Source of the DNA: Nectonema munidae | Taxonomy: Eukaryota; Nematomorpha; Nectonematoida; Nectonematidae | DNA: 64,000 bases | Direction of reading: 5' to 3' | Assembly (NCBI GenBank): GCA_030549495.1 | Contig: JAUIRK010000964.1 | Span: forward strand, 496,001-560,000 | Shown: piece after piece, positions 12,986-24,457 of the stretch | Layout: the number at the start of each line of letters is the position of its first letter | Position numbering within the stretch: the stretch's first letter is position 1 | Translations under genes and position numbers: made by a program | The notes under the pieces: model-generated | The model's database searches: none | The model's input: only the letters and a program-made list of their open reading frames with translations | What the model was told of the DNA's origin: nothing

Positions 12986-13089
12986 TAATAATTAAAATGA
13001 GTCTTATATTCAAATGTAAAAAGAGAGAAATGACTTTCTCTGTTAAATTTGAATATTACAGTTTATAATTGAGCTTTTATTGCAATCTC

Positions 13090-13650
13090 TTTATTGCATC
13101 AATAAGTTACACATCAGTCTGACAAAAAGGCGAAAATACAAGCCTAATCAAAACTACTGATCATGAGAAAACTGTCTTTACAGTGGTTTTATCATGTTTG
13201 ACTGATGGTACAAGGCTAAAACCATGCTAATTTTCAATCGAAAAACAAGGCCGAAAGAAAGTTTTCTCATCTTGTACTTCAATGCCACCCTAAAGATGGA
13301 TGTATCGATAAAGAAGGAATGAAAGTTTAGGTCTTACAAGCGTTTTAATTTGTCAGAAATGGTCGATGGATGATTGAGGTAGAGAAGTCCTAGACTAAGT
13401 CTGGCTAGAAACTTTGGCAGTGAGTAGTGCAATCGTGGCATGGAATCCAATCTTTGGCAACGGTAGAACATGCTTTTAAAAAATGCTGTATTTCTAATGT
13501 TTTATACGGAACAGAGGATGAGGTGATGTGTAAGCCCAGAGGAAAATAATAACGAAAGCGATAATTTTACGATGATGAAATGACATGAGAAACTATTTCT
13601 TGACAGTGACAGCGAAGAATTCGATCAATGATGGTAACCAACTTACATTG
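13090..13650 (+). mobile_element. pogo/Tigger-like transposase fragment, heavily decayed
   Basis: On the plus strand 13170-13320 reads HEKTVFTVVLSCLTDGTRLK then PMLIFNRKTRPKESF, matching the pogo DDE-domain block (ADGTKLPPMVIFKRKTxPK). A degraded acidic C-terminus follows to about 13640 (phrases like YGTEDEVM and DSDSEEFDQ). Multiple stops and frame changes are present. It belongs to a different subfamily from the other Tigger copies here. Confidence 0.7.
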
Positions 13651-15029
13651 ATAAATGTATTTTTGTAAATAAAAAATTATTTATTTTTTACGCTTTACTA
13701 CATAATTTTAAAAGTAGGATCGACTTATGAGCTTATCCACTTATGCCCCATTATATTATTTACAGTAGTTCATTTTTTATTAAAATCAAAATTGATTTTT
13801 CTTTTTCTAGGTGATTTTTATAAACTTTTTAAAAAAAAAATTTTTCCAAACAAACTACGAATTGTAGTCTTCTTTTTTGCAATGTTATATATTGTAATAT
13901 ATATTATATGTTATACAGCGATGTTTCAGATTGCCTCTGATTCGAACCTGTTGTTGAAAAACATCGAACAGACGTTGTGATGTTTTTGAACAAATAAATT
14001 CTAAAAAATGTACTTGTTTTTCAGTTTTTTATCTTAAAATATCATTTGACGCTTTGATTTTAACATCATCTTTCTTACCTTTTTTAAAAACTTAAAATGT
14101 GCTCTTTGTGCTTTTTGTTTTACTTGTCTCTGTTCATTTTTGTGTAAAATTGCGATTTATAGTAATTCATCTGAGGAGGATAATAATTTTAACCATAAAG
14201 ATACAAATCTAAGCGATCAAGATATTTCGAATTATGCTTCATCTTGTAAAGTATCAAATTTTTCAAGTTTTTTTAATGGTTGATTTTAAGTCCTTCTTTT
14301 CTGTGTATAAAAAATGAGCTAATTAATAGATTATAAAAAAATAATTTAGCAGGTGAGGAATATTCTTTTAATAATTAAATTATAATGCCTTTTAATATAT
14401 TTTGAAACTTTATTGAAAAAAATAAGTATTTTTGAATACGACTCAGCATCTGTAAATCAATATCATATCGCAATACATTGATATAGAGATGTCACGATTA
14501 AGAATCAAACACAGAGTGGCTGAATCAATAGCCAATACTACCATTACTATCGGGTAACTCTCTTTCAGGGGCGCTCAATCGAAGCATTTAAAAGACTTGT
14601 TTGTCTTGTGAGTAGATTTTCCATATTTGTTTTCATGTTTTAAGATTTTAAGTCTTAGAATGGATATTTAAAATCTTTTTTTTCATTAACGTCCATTCTT
14701 TCATATAAATGCAAATTTTAGCTACATCTGATCAGAGGCAATCATGTAGCCAGTAATTTGAACAAGAGCCCATACATTTTTGAGCTATATAATTTAAAGC
14801 TTAAAGGGTTTTAATTGCTGTAACCAGGCATGTCGATAAGAGGGCAGGGGCGGAGCTTTGCCCCCCCCCCCTCCCCCTGATTTATTTCTTATAGTCTATA
14901 TACTTTCTTATAGTCTCGGCCCAATTAAAATCAATTTTGCCCCTCACGCTTCGCTTGATCACCCCTGTACTTGAAGTCGGGCGAAGGGGCGAATTTAAAC
15001 AATCAAGTCCTAAATCCACAAATCAAATA
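13651..15029. other. AT-rich DNA with a C-rich tract, no gene
   Basis: No coding signal I can support. A run of C with interspersed T lies near 14860-14878, followed by GCCCAATT/GCCCCTC-type phrases that resemble ends of hAT-like repeats, but no matching partner was seen. Confidence 0.4.
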
Positions 15030-16172
15030 CAGTAAAATCTCGTTGTGTCGAACCTCAAAGGGAACATAAAAAGCTTCGACACAAAAGAAGTTCGAGATAA
15101 ATGATAGTGCTATAAATGAAGTTTGGGCTTCATAAATTTTAAAAATTATTTTTTATATTCACTAAAATCAATCAAATCATAAATTTCTGACGGTAAAATA
15201 ATCTTTAATTGTGCGTTGTACAAGCTTATTTTTCTGTAATTTTTCTATATGATTCTCCAACTTTGCAATGCAGTCAAACACATCTGAAAAAATTTTTTTC
15301 AACTTAAAAACGACGATAGTACGTTTTTATATTCCTGATCACCCCTTTATCCATTGGTTGAGTTTTAGAAGTAGCATTTTGAGGTAAGAAATATAAGTCA
15401 ACATTACTGAGCGCTTGTTTTGTGTGAGAAGCCACATTATCTAAAATAGGGCTATTTTACGATTTTTAGATTTAAACAACTGGTCAATTCTATTGAGCCA
15501 GCTTGAGAAAGTTTTTTCATTCATCCAAGCACGTCTGTTTGCTGTATATTCGGTAGGAAGAGATTTGACTCCTTTAAAACATCTTGGTTTCAGTGATTTG
15601 CCGATCACAAACAGGTAACTTATGCGTTCCAGATACATTAGAACACACTAAAACTGTGATTCTTTCTTTTGATAGTTTACCCCCAAAACATCTTTCTTCT
15701 TTATAAGTTAAAGATTTTGAGGGCAGAAGTTTATAAAATAATGCGAATTCATCAGCATTATAAACATCATTTTGGGAATATTTCTCAAGTATTGAAGGAA
15801 GTGTAGTATTGATCCAAGTACTAACTGATTCCATATTTACGCTATTACCTTCACCACTGATAACTCTAAAACTTATATCGTATCTTCTACCTTTAAATCT
15901 GTTCAGCCATCCTTCACTACACTTGAAATCATTATATTGCATACCTCTCGCAAGTTTCGTTGCTCTTGCCTGCAGTATTGCTCCAGATATAGGAATACCT
16001 TGAATTCGAGCTTGCTTAATCCATGAAAAAAGTGCTTCTTCAACATCTGGGAACTTACTTTGACGGATTCTTCTACGCTTAAATCCGTTGATGCATGAGC
16101 TTCCTTTGATTTTAGAAGAAGATTTCAACCAGCTTGATAAAGTATTAAGAGGAATGTTGAATTCTTTAGCTT
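15030..16172 (-). mobile_element. Decayed Tigger/pogo element, 5' truncated
   Basis: Minus-strand transposase: CENP-B-like DNA-binding half (FSWIKQARIQGIPISGAIL, then CSEGWLNRF) and DDE half (VYNADEFALFYKLLPSKSL, then LFVIGKSLKPRCFK, and further on LYFLPQNATSKTQPMDKGVI near 15390-15330). The main frame 15574-16128 shifts near 15600, and more breaks follow. The terminal inverted repeat at the transposase 3' side begins at 15030 (CAGTAAAATCTCGTTGTGTC) with TA at 15028-15029. The other end is lost at the junction with a foldback-type repeat at about 16173. Confidence 0.88.
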
Positions 16173-16184
16173 AGTGGTTTTTAT

Positions 16185-16290
16185 TAGTTCGTCCCGTGGA
16201 CAATTCGCCCCATTATTTTCATAAGACATTTTGTTTCATGGACAATTCGCCCCGTTATTTTCATAAGACATTTTGTCTCATGGACAAATG
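16185..16290. repeat. Foldback-type terminal array (single arm)
   Basis: Reiterated units reading GGACAATTCGCCCCATTATT then TTCATAAGACATTTTGT, about 40 bp each, two to three times. The same units form the arms of the complete element at 22257-23232 and the single arm at 21179-21325. Confidence 0.8.
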
Positions 16291-16309
16291 TAGCAAATTT
16301 TTCAATTTT

Positions 16310-16470
16310 GAGTAAAAGGTAAGGTGCAGCGGATGTATTTTTATTGACCAGGTACTGATGTACCGCTTATGTCAAACTCTGAACAAATTCGTATCGATGA
16401 GGAATCGAATCCAGAGGTTTCCGTGCTATGACCATCATCTCAACCAACCTGCCATGCCACCCATAGAGTA
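16310..16470 (-). mobile_element. tRNA-derived SINE-like segment
   Basis: On the minus strand a B-box-like GGATTCGATTCC lies at 16412-16401 and an A-box-like TGGCAGGTTGG lies about 40 bp upstream at 16455-16433, with the spacing and order of an RNA polymerase III promoter from a tRNA. A shortened copy with the same B box occurs at 21465-21620. I saw no clear poly(A) or other tail, so the SINE call is moderate. Confidence 0.55.
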
Positions 16471-16471
16471 T

Positions 16472-17757
16472 GCTGTAGGGGATACATCAAATGAGTTTTC
16501 AAAAAACTTAAGTTATGCTCTAAAATTTTTTAGTTTTTGTTGAAGCTCTATAACTTTTTCTGATAGACTTTTTTTCCTTAAAAGTTATTATAAAAGGCAA
16601 ATCATTACTAAATGTTAACAGTTGTTTTACTTTTTGTAGCTTGTATCAATTTAGCTTTTAAACTATTTTTGAATGATGCTGAATAAAATGAAATAATGCG
16701 ATCTTAATTTTTTGTTTTATTTTTGTTTGCACAATTATAACTTCGTTTTATACCCTTGCCCCTGAATCAATCACATTTTTTCATATAAACATCGCAGGGT
16801 ATCTAGTAGACTCTTTGCCTTTAGACTACATTCACTCATATAAAACTATCGAACCTTCAGTTATTTGTTTTTTCTATGAATCAAATATCCTTTCATCAAT
16901 TCCAGTAATGTGCCTGGTAGACTACTTCATTTTTCAAATGAAAAGCCTATTCCACCCCCTAACATTTTTGGATTTTTTTAAACTAATGTATATTCGATGG
17001 TTGTAGGTAAAAATGCCCCCAGAAAAAATGCCCCCGAAATAAATGCCCCCAATTAAAAAGTAAGAAAAAATGCCCCCTAATTTTTTATTTTCAGGATTTT
17101 TTTAATTATATAAATATTTTTATTTGGTACTGTTTTGAAAGGCTAAATTTCTAAAATTTCTTAATCTATAGGGTTTTTTCTTTATAAAGTTCTTGAAAAC
17201 AATAGCAAAGGTGCAGATTTGTGGAATGTGTTCTTAAAATCAATTAAAATACAAATTATATTTAGAAAGTGTTCTGATACATACAAATTCCAAAAATATT
17301 TGCTGTTTTATAAAAAAAATTTTTGTATTTAAAAAATTGTCGTATGCTGAGTTTTTTAATTTACTTTAATTAAATTTTAAATGTTTTAGATGAAAAGTTA
17401 ACTTTTTTTTAAAAAAAATCTTTATTTGACATATCTTTTTTAAAATTTTAATTAATAATTTTTTGTGTTGGGCATTTTTTCGAGGGCACTTTTACTGGGG
17501 GCATTTTTTCTCCGTATTATATTCGATATGCAAATTTAATTAAAATATTTTCGCTGGAAGTATAGTATTTAAATTCACCAATTTTGAAAAAAATATATAA
17601 AGTAGTCTTATAAATTTAGGACTTTAGGTATGCGCTGAATACACTCTATAAAGGATTGCTTAAATATTTGGTCTCCCGTGGTATTTCCAAACCACTAATT
17701 TTGAAAATTGCAAGAAAAAAATTTCGCCCCCCAATAATTTTGAGGATGTGCGCCCCT
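16472..17757. repeat. Dispersed repeat family A, copy 1 (interrupted)
   Basis: Shares long stretches with 21640-23348, 30543-31529 and 34282-34892, including CCTTTCATCAATTCC, GAAAAGCCTATTCCACCCCC, TTTTCGCTGGAAGTATAG and the terminal phrase GAGGATGTGCGCCCCT. By comparison with the 34282 copy it is the right part of a hAT-like non-autonomous element. It is interrupted at 16999-17517 by another element. Confidence 0.8.
16999..17517. mobile_element. Foldback-type non-autonomous element with ATGCCCCC arrays
   Basis: The left end carries three to four copies of AAAAATGCCCCC-like units (17010-17075). The right end carries their inverted counterparts, GGGGGCATTTTTTC-like, to 17517. The flanks are TATATTCGAT at 16989-16998 and again at 17518-17527, a roughly 9-10-bp target duplication. 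The host family-A repeat reads straight through when the insert is removed (compare 34653-34663). There is no coding content. MULE affinity is inferred from the duplication length. Confidence 0.82.
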
Positions 17758-17769
17758 CCTCTGGGCCCA

Positions 17770-18960
17770 GTATACTAATTGAGATTATTATGGTAGTTTT
17801 GAAAAATTGATAGTATTTTTCAAATGTTTGTAGTAGATTAGGAAAATAAGGAGAAATTTCTTGACTAAGATATGCTACATAGTGTTTTATGGCCTCCAGG
17901 ACATCTTTTTTGATCAAAATTTTATTTTCATCAACAAATATGTTTGAAAATCTAGCAAAATTTTTCTTGTTTAAGAATGCCATTATTCCATCTTCATTTC
18001 AAAAGCTGTCAATTTTTTATTACAATGGAGTACATGGCCCAAGGGGAATTCATAGATTCAAATATGTTCACTAAAAATCATAGGAATATATGAAAATAGA
18101 GATCAGAAAATTCTACATGCATGTCTAGTTTCCTTTGCAAAAATTGCTGCATTTCTTTCCATAGTATCGCTTCGAAACTTTTCGTTTGGAAAGCCACCTC
18201 ACGTTTGAGTACAGCAAGAGTTTTCGAATCATTTTCTTCGCATAACTCTGAAACTAACAAGAGTTAAAGGCATTTCCTTCAATTAAATACTCTGTTTTAA
18301 TAACTTCATTGAGAACACTTTTCAACTCATCAGGCATGGTTTATCATTATTAAGGCTTGGCGATGAATACCGCACTGGGTACCAATTACACCTGGAGATT
18401 TTTGTTTAATCAGAGTATAAGAACTAGAACAAATAATTGCTAAAGCACAGGTCAGTACACACTCAAAGTGAATGTTCTGGCTTAACATGTGCTGTAAAAA
18501 ATTGCCCACCTTGTCAAATATTTCTCTTGCACTGGTTCTACTCCTAAGAGTTTTGTAAAGCAAAAAATTGTCTACCAGGTGCTTGTTACATACATCTTGC
18601 ACGTTCAATCAATAGTTTCATCAAGCTGAATTGCAAAAAAGTTGAAAATCGAATTTCAAATCAATAAAATCACCTGATGTCATCGGACATCTCCTATTAG
18701 CCTTCTAACGGTATCATTTGACATCAAGATATGCTTCAAACATTCAAGTTCAGAACTTCATAGCACATTCAATATGATATCTTTGCCGCAAGATATTATC
18801 AACTGTTCTCTTTCCTATGTGGTGAGATTTTTTGAAACTTTTCGAACCATACCTATTATTTTGCAAAAAAATTTCTTTGTTATCAAATCTGGATTTGTAT
18901 AATCGTTCAGCTTGACTCTTAAAATAATTTTATAGTTATGTTTACCGAACTGTAGTGCTT
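17770..18960 (-). mobile_element. Decayed hAT transposase (ZBED5/SCAND3-like), N-terminal half and middle
   Basis: Minus strand, 5' to 3': MSNDTVRR then a FDFQLFAIQLDETID segment (18725-18600), DNFLLYKTLRSRTSAREIFD and GTQCGIHRQAL (18600-18330), and LCEENDSKTLAVLKREVAF (18255-18180). These are successive conserved blocks of the hAT transposase family found in ZBED5 and related domesticated genes. At least three frame breaks separate them. The C-terminal dimerisation part is missing or unrecognisable. Confidence 0.82.
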
Positions 18961-20472
18961 CACTTGACCGACTTTAGAAAAGTGGATGCTAACACTTCAG
19001 AACACTTATGTTCCTCTATTTATGAGTCGTCATATTTCATTTTTTATAGGAAAAACTAAAAATAATTACTTTTTAATTTTAACTTTAATAAAATTTTGTA
19101 TAATACGAAAAGCACAAAATAAATTTTTTTTAAACAATATCATTTAACAATTATAAATCAATGAAAAACTGATTAAAAATATACGAAATATTCAAATTCA
19201 TATTATTTTTGCTTTATTTTATTTGAAAGAAAATTAAAAAAATAAATGCAACTAAAACTGAAAAAACATCGCATTTATACTTAGTTCTATTATTAAATAA
19301 ACATTTGTTGAGTATAGATAAAAATAATATTTTTTATGATTTCAAAATTTTGAGAATACTTGGGCAAGATTTTTTCCCACAACGGTTATGGATTGTAGAA
19401 ATAAAAATTTTGTGCAGTTTATATAGCCATGAATTATTATCATTTTGTGCTTTTTTTTAAATAATTAGCAAGATGAACGAGCACGTGCCAATATTTGCTA
19501 AATTTGATAGCGAAAAAGGTAGACCAGATAAAGTTATAAAACTAAACTTTGTGTATTGTATGATTATAGTTGCAAAAGCTACTAAGATCAGACAAACTTA
19601 AAAAAATATTCTCTCACCAGGACAACTAGAACTTTTACTGCAGTAATAGCAATATTATCACTATCTTCCCTTCTTTTGTAAAACTTAAATCCTTCATGAA
19701 ACATTTTCAGGTATATTTAAAAAATATTTTACAACTAAATCTATAAATTTAATAGTATATCTTAAAATATATCTAATATTTAAAAAATAATATGATTTGC
19801 GTAGAATCAAATTAAAAATGTGAATTATAAATGTTTATAAAAGTGAGTTTGTGCATTGTGTTTGCTGAATGGTTTGTGATGCCGCTAGATATAGAAGAAG
19901 TGATGAGAAAAATAATAGTTGCGAGAGACACGAGAGAGAAGTGATAAGGAAAATATTAGTTGCGAAAGAAACGAGTGAAAAGTGATGAGAAAAATAATAC
20001 TATCATGTGGCAAGAAATCGAGTGGTAGTGTGAAAGCGGCACGATCAAAAGAAAGAAAAATGTATAATTCATCACTATATCTCATCCATCTCCTAATGTG
20101 GATGGCGAGAAATGTCTCTTGGCGAGGAATAGCCGCTTGCCTAATCAAACATCACATGCCAAGCTGCTCTGAAATTCCTATCGAACATATTTTACAGACG
20201 ATGCGTGAGATCTATATAATAATAATCAATTGCTTCAATATGCACACAATAAGACACAATGTTTATCACAGTGTCTCCTCTTTATAGTATTTTTGGGCAA
20301 ACACATGTTGATGATCCACTAGATTTTCTCATCTTCTGTCACAGTGATTCTATTTCTCTTTCTCTCCTCTGTTTTTCTCTTCCGCTTTCTCTGCTAAAAC
20401 TCAAGCTCTCTTCTTTAATTCAAGCCCTCTTCTCTTGTTAAGCTCTCCTATCTCATTCAGTTCTCTTCTCTC
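18961..20472. other. AT-rich DNA with a short 41-bp tandem repeat
   Basis: No gene recognised. At 19897-20001 a 41-bp unit (GAAGTGATGAGAAAAATAAT...) occurs two and a half times. The stretch 20000-20300 is less AT-rich than its surroundings but shows no homology I can name. Confidence 0.5.
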
Positions 20473-20681
20473 CAGTGATGTAGCTAAGCTGGGCATGAGG
20501 TGCCGTGCCCACTCTCCTATGTACCGCATGGTGCCCCATGCAACTTGTGCGATATCAGTTTTTGAAAATTTCTCCAATGAAAGGATCAAGAAAGTATACA
20601 AAATGTTGCTCACCTTTTTTGTTTTTAAATTTTGCCCCCCCCCCCCCCCCCCCATTAACTTTTTTCTGGTTACACCACTGC
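20473..20681. mobile_element. Short hAT-like MITE
   Basis: Begins CAGTGATGTAGC and ends with GGTTACACCACTG, imperfect inverted repeats of about 12 bp. The flanks are CTTCTCTC (20465-20472) and CTTCTATC (20682-20689), an 8-bp duplication with one mismatch. A run of about 19 C lies at 20634-20653. There is no coding content. Confidence 0.7.
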
Positions 20682-20689
20682 TTCTATCT

Positions 20690-21178
20690 AATTTGCATTT
20701 AGAGTTATATTAAAATAGTTTCCAATTGTTACAGTCTTATATCAATGAATATTGTTAGACTCGCGCTAAGAATTTTTTTCAAAAAAGGTCATTTAATCTT
20801 TATCACTACCTTTATTACATTTGAAAACTTTTATTTTTTCGAGTCAAGAAATTTTTTTAATAGCTATTTGGGAATGAATATTTTGACTAGCTATTCGGGT
20901 TAAAAGCAAGAATACTCTATTTTCTTAATATTTGAGCAGAGATATCTTTTATGTTCGATTGTTAAATTTTATAAGTAACACTGTACATAATCAAATACCT
21001 TTTTTAAAGAAAATTTGTTGATTATTATAGTAAAAATATAATATCGAAACAAAACGTTTCAGTTGTTAAAAATGTACTTGATCTATTATTTATGACAGCT
21101 GTCAGAATTTTATTTGTAGACAAATATTCAAAAAAACGCAATGGTTTTCTTTTCTGGTATACTTTGATTTATGTTAGT
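20690..21178. other. No gene recognised
   Basis: AT-rich sequence without a feature I can support. Confidence 0.4.
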
Positions 21179-21325
21179 TTAGTCCTCGGACATTTCGCCC
21201 CATTATTTTCATAAGACAATTCGTCCCATGGACAATTCGCTCCATTATTTTCATAAGACATTTTGTTTCATGGACAATTCGCCCCGTTATTTTCATTAGA
21301 TATTTTGTCTCATGGACAATTCTAA
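21179..21325. repeat. Foldback-type terminal array (single arm)
   Basis: Starts GTCCTCGGACATTTCGCCCC and continues with reiterated GGACAATTCGCCCC / TTTTCATAAGACA units. The start matches the outer end of the complete element at 22257-23232, so this is a true terminus. Its partner arm was not found. Confidence 0.75.
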
Positions 21326-21464
21326 AAAATTAAGAGATAAAATTATTAAAATCTTTATGCCTCCTATTATTTTGAAATTATTCTGAGAACAGACGGTCCC
21401 ATTTTAAAATAGTGAAAATTGCTTTATTAGTTTATTTCCTTTCCTTTCTCTCTTATGTTAATTA

Positions 21465-21620
21465 TGTAGCAAATTTTTCAATTTTAAGTAAAAGGTAAGG
21501 TACAGCGGGTGTATTTTTGTTGACAAGGCACTGATGTACCGCTTATGTCAAACTATGAACAAATTCGTATCAATGAGGAATCGAATCCAGAGGCTTCCGT
21601 GCTAAGTCCATTAGTGTATT
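21465..21620 (-). mobile_element. tRNA-derived SINE-like segment, second copy (truncated)
   Basis: About 85-90% similar by eye to 16310-16440, with the same B-box-like GGATTCGATTCC on the minus strand at 21588-21577. The A-box side is missing: the similarity stops just after CCGTGCTA at 21604. Confidence 0.5.
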
Positions 21621-21639
21621 AACAATTAAAAAATTATTA

Positions 21640-23348
21640 ACTTAAGTTCTACCCTAAAATTTTTTAGTTTTTGTTGAAGCTCTATAACTTTTTCTGATAA
21701 ACTTTTTTTCCTTAAAATTTATTATAAAAGGCAAATTATTGCAAAATGTTAAAAGTTATTTTACTTTTTGTGGCTTGTATCAATTTAGCCTTTAAACTAT
21801 TTTTGAATGATGCTGAGTAAAATGAAATAATGCGATCTTAATTTTTTGTTTTATTTTTGTTTGCACAATTATAACTTCATTTTATACCCTTGCCCCTGAA
21901 TCAATCACATTTTTTCATATAAACATCGCAGGGTGTCTAGTAGACTCTTTGCCTTTAGACTACATTCACTCATAAAAGTATCTAACCTTCAGTTATTTGT
22001 TTTCTCTATGAATCAAATATCCTTTCATCAATTCCTGTAATGTGCCTGGTAGACTACTTCATTTTTCAAATGAAAAGCCTATTCCACCCCCTAACAATTT
22101 TGGATTTTTTTAAACTAGTGTATATTCTGCAAACTTAATTAAAATATTTTCGCTGGAAGTATAGTATTTAAATCCACAAATTTTGTAAAAAAAAAATAAA
22201 GTAGTCTTATAAATTTAGGACTTTAGTTATGCGCTGAATACACTCTATTTTAAAGGGTCGACATACATTTTGCCTCATAGACAATTCGCCCCGTAGATGA
22301 TTCGCCCCATAGACAATTCGCCCCGTAGATGATTCGCCCCATAGACAATTCGCCCCATGTACAAATTGTCTCATAGGCTATTTGTTTCATCCATCTTTGT
22401 TTATTATGTGTAAAATTATTAAAAAATTTTATATTCTTGTTTATTTTATCTCTATTAAATTATTTCAAATTAATTATTTTATCTGTTAATTTTTTTATCA
22501 CTTTTAAATAATTTTAAATTATTGATGATGAAATTGAAGAAAAAGATCATTACAATGATATTACAATTACAAGATATTAATTTTTATTTTGTTTAAAAAT
22601 TTTAAATACTTGTTTCATTTATAAAATAACTGGCTTTCAAAAAATAATTATTCAAAAAACTAAATAAAATTAAAATATAGCTATTTTTATTGAGATGAGT
22701 TGTGGTATTAGGCAAAACGTTCATATGCCAAACCGTTTTACGAAAAATAGTCTTATGAAAAAAGCGCAAAAGAGTCAAAAAAATTGAAAAAACGGTTTTA
22801 TAAAACAATAGCGCTAATTGATCTGCATAAATAGAGTAAATTGTCTATGGCAAGAATTGTATTATAAAAATAGAGCAAATTTTTAATGGAAAGAATTGTC
22901 TTATAAAAATAATAGAGCGCATTCTCTTATAAAAATAATGGGGCAAATTGAGCATGAGGCAAATCGTCTTATGAAAATTAGGACGCGAATTATTTTATGA
23001 AAATAATGGGGCAAATTGTTTTATGAAAATAGTTAGGCGAATTGTCCATGAGACAAAATGTCTTATGAAAATAATGGGGCGAATTGTCCATGAGACAAAA
23101 TGTCTTATGAAAATAATGGATCGAATTGTCCTATGAAAATAATGGGGCGAATTGTGCATGGGACGAACTGTCTTATGAAAATAATGGGGCGAATTGTCTT
23201 ATAAAAAGAATGGGGCGAAATGTCTGAGGACCTTTTAACGGATTGCTTGAATATTTGGTCTCCCGTGGTATTTTTAGACCACTAATTTTGAAAATTGCAA
23301 TAAAAAAATTTCGCCCCCCCCCAATAATTTTTAGGATGTGCGCCCCTG
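21640..23348. repeat. Dispersed repeat family A, copy 2 (interrupted)
   Basis: Matches copy 1 over its whole length and ends with GGATGTGCGCCCCTG at 23348. It is interrupted at 22257-23232 by a foldback-type element. Without the insert the junction restores the sequence seen in the uninterrupted copy near 34785-34800. Confidence 0.82.
22257..23232. mobile_element. Complete foldback-type element with reiterated ATTCGCCCC arms
   Basis: The left arm (22257-22390) repeats ATAGACAATTCGCCCC / GTAGATGATTCGCCCC. The right arm (about 22820-23232) repeats the inverse, TGGGGCGAATTGTC / CTTATGAAAATAA, and ends ATGTCTGAGGACC. The flanks are TTTTAAAGG (22248-22256) and TTTTAACGG (23233-23241), a 9-bp target duplication with one mismatch, as in MULEs. 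The middle 430 bp is AT-rich and does not encode a transposase. A non-autonomous MULE relationship is inferred, not shown. Confidence 0.85.
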
Positions 23349-23534
23349 AGGTATATGTCACAAAATGAAGCTTTAAAAGTTTGGGAAATAAGGCCCCATA
23401 ATTGTATCTTAACATAATTGCACTTAACCCTTCAATTTACTTCAAAAAAAGAAGATTTAAGTACTTCGGGTCAATATGACGGATTGGCGATTTTATCAAT
23501 ACAGAGTAAAAATCAAGGAAATTTTATTAAAATA

Positions 23535-24262
23535 TATTTCAAGGTTTTAAAAACAGCTATGTACAACCTTTGCACAAATAAATCACATGTTTTTTGCACA
23601 AAAAGTTATGGCACTTTGAGCCATAATAGGAATGCTTGTTTTATTATTATTATTATTATTATTATCATCATAAAGGACAATCCGAGCATGTTTCCTTTTG
23701 ATTTGCCTTTAGACTGGTAAAACTGAACATTTCTCTGGTATTGTGTTCACTATTCGAGTAGCGTTTTCACATCTTGGCATAAATTTGCGAATTGATATTG
23801 AAGGTTTGATGAGATCACCACCCAAAACTCCTATGAGTTTCCGCCTTTTTGTGTTTGAAAATGCTTTACCGCATTGAGGATCAACTTCTGACCAAATTAT
23901 GAAAGCATTAAAACGGGAAATTCAAAAACAACCACCAGCCACCTCTTTGTTCTTCTTTTACACGTGAAATTAGAAATTATTTGATCCATAGTGTCTACAA
24001 CACTCTTTGTTTTATTATAGTCAAGACTCAAGAACTTTTTAAGAAAAGTTTTTTATCGTTTCTATCAGTGACTTCACCATTTTTGAGCAAAGTACTCAGT
24101 AGAACAACGCTTTTATATTTTTTGGGAACGTATGAGACTAAGGTTGTATTTTCTGTAGAGAAAAACTTTGAAGAAAAAAGATTCTTTGATTTTTGTTTGA
24201 TTACAAGTGGTAGCTCTGACTGGATTTTCCTCATTGTTAGAAGTAAAGTGATTCTTTTTTTC
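23535..24262 (-). mobile_element. piggyBac-like transposase fragment, second family
   Basis: Minus strand: TTLVSYVPKKYKSVVLLSTL (24160-24095), then TMDQ/ISNFTCKRRTKRW and FNAFIIWSEVD (23990-23890), then a cysteine-rich tail (CKKHVIYLCKGC near 23590). This is the order of the final catalytic block and C-terminal zinc-finger-like part of piggyBac transposases. It is split by several frame changes and lacks the N-terminal half. It lies immediately upstream of the TRUB2 gene. A (ATT)n tract is at 23640-23680. Confidence 0.8.
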
Positions 24263-24277
24263 AAAAGTGATTGAGCT

Positions 24278-24330
24278 CAGGGGCGCACATCTGGGGGGGG
24301 GGGGGGCGAAAATGACCATATTAAAAAAAT
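24278..24330. repeat. Family-A terminus with poly(G)
   Basis: CAGGGGCGCACATC at 24278 equals the terminal inverted repeat of the complete family-A element at 34282. It is followed by a run of about 13 G. It lies about 130 bp upstream of the TRUB2 start codon, so TE-derived sequence sits in the promoter region. Confidence 0.6.
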
Positions 24331-24457
24331 GCCGATATTTCCGATTAATCGTCCCGTCACTAATATGTCTATTTATAAAATATTCTAGACAATTATTTCA
24401 GCACTAAGAAAAGCGTGATGGAGAATTGGTGTAAATTGTAAGGTTGGGTGTGGCTGA

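Noticed and set aside
20634-20653. Poly(C) and other homopolymer runs (14860s, 24290s) as special structures
   Set aside because: They sit at or next to transposon ends and are ordinary low-complexity tracts, possibly length-uncertain in assembly.
22257-23232. CRISPR-like array
   Set aside because: Units are degenerate, lack unique spacers of fixed length and are arranged as two inverted arms in a eukaryotic repeat.
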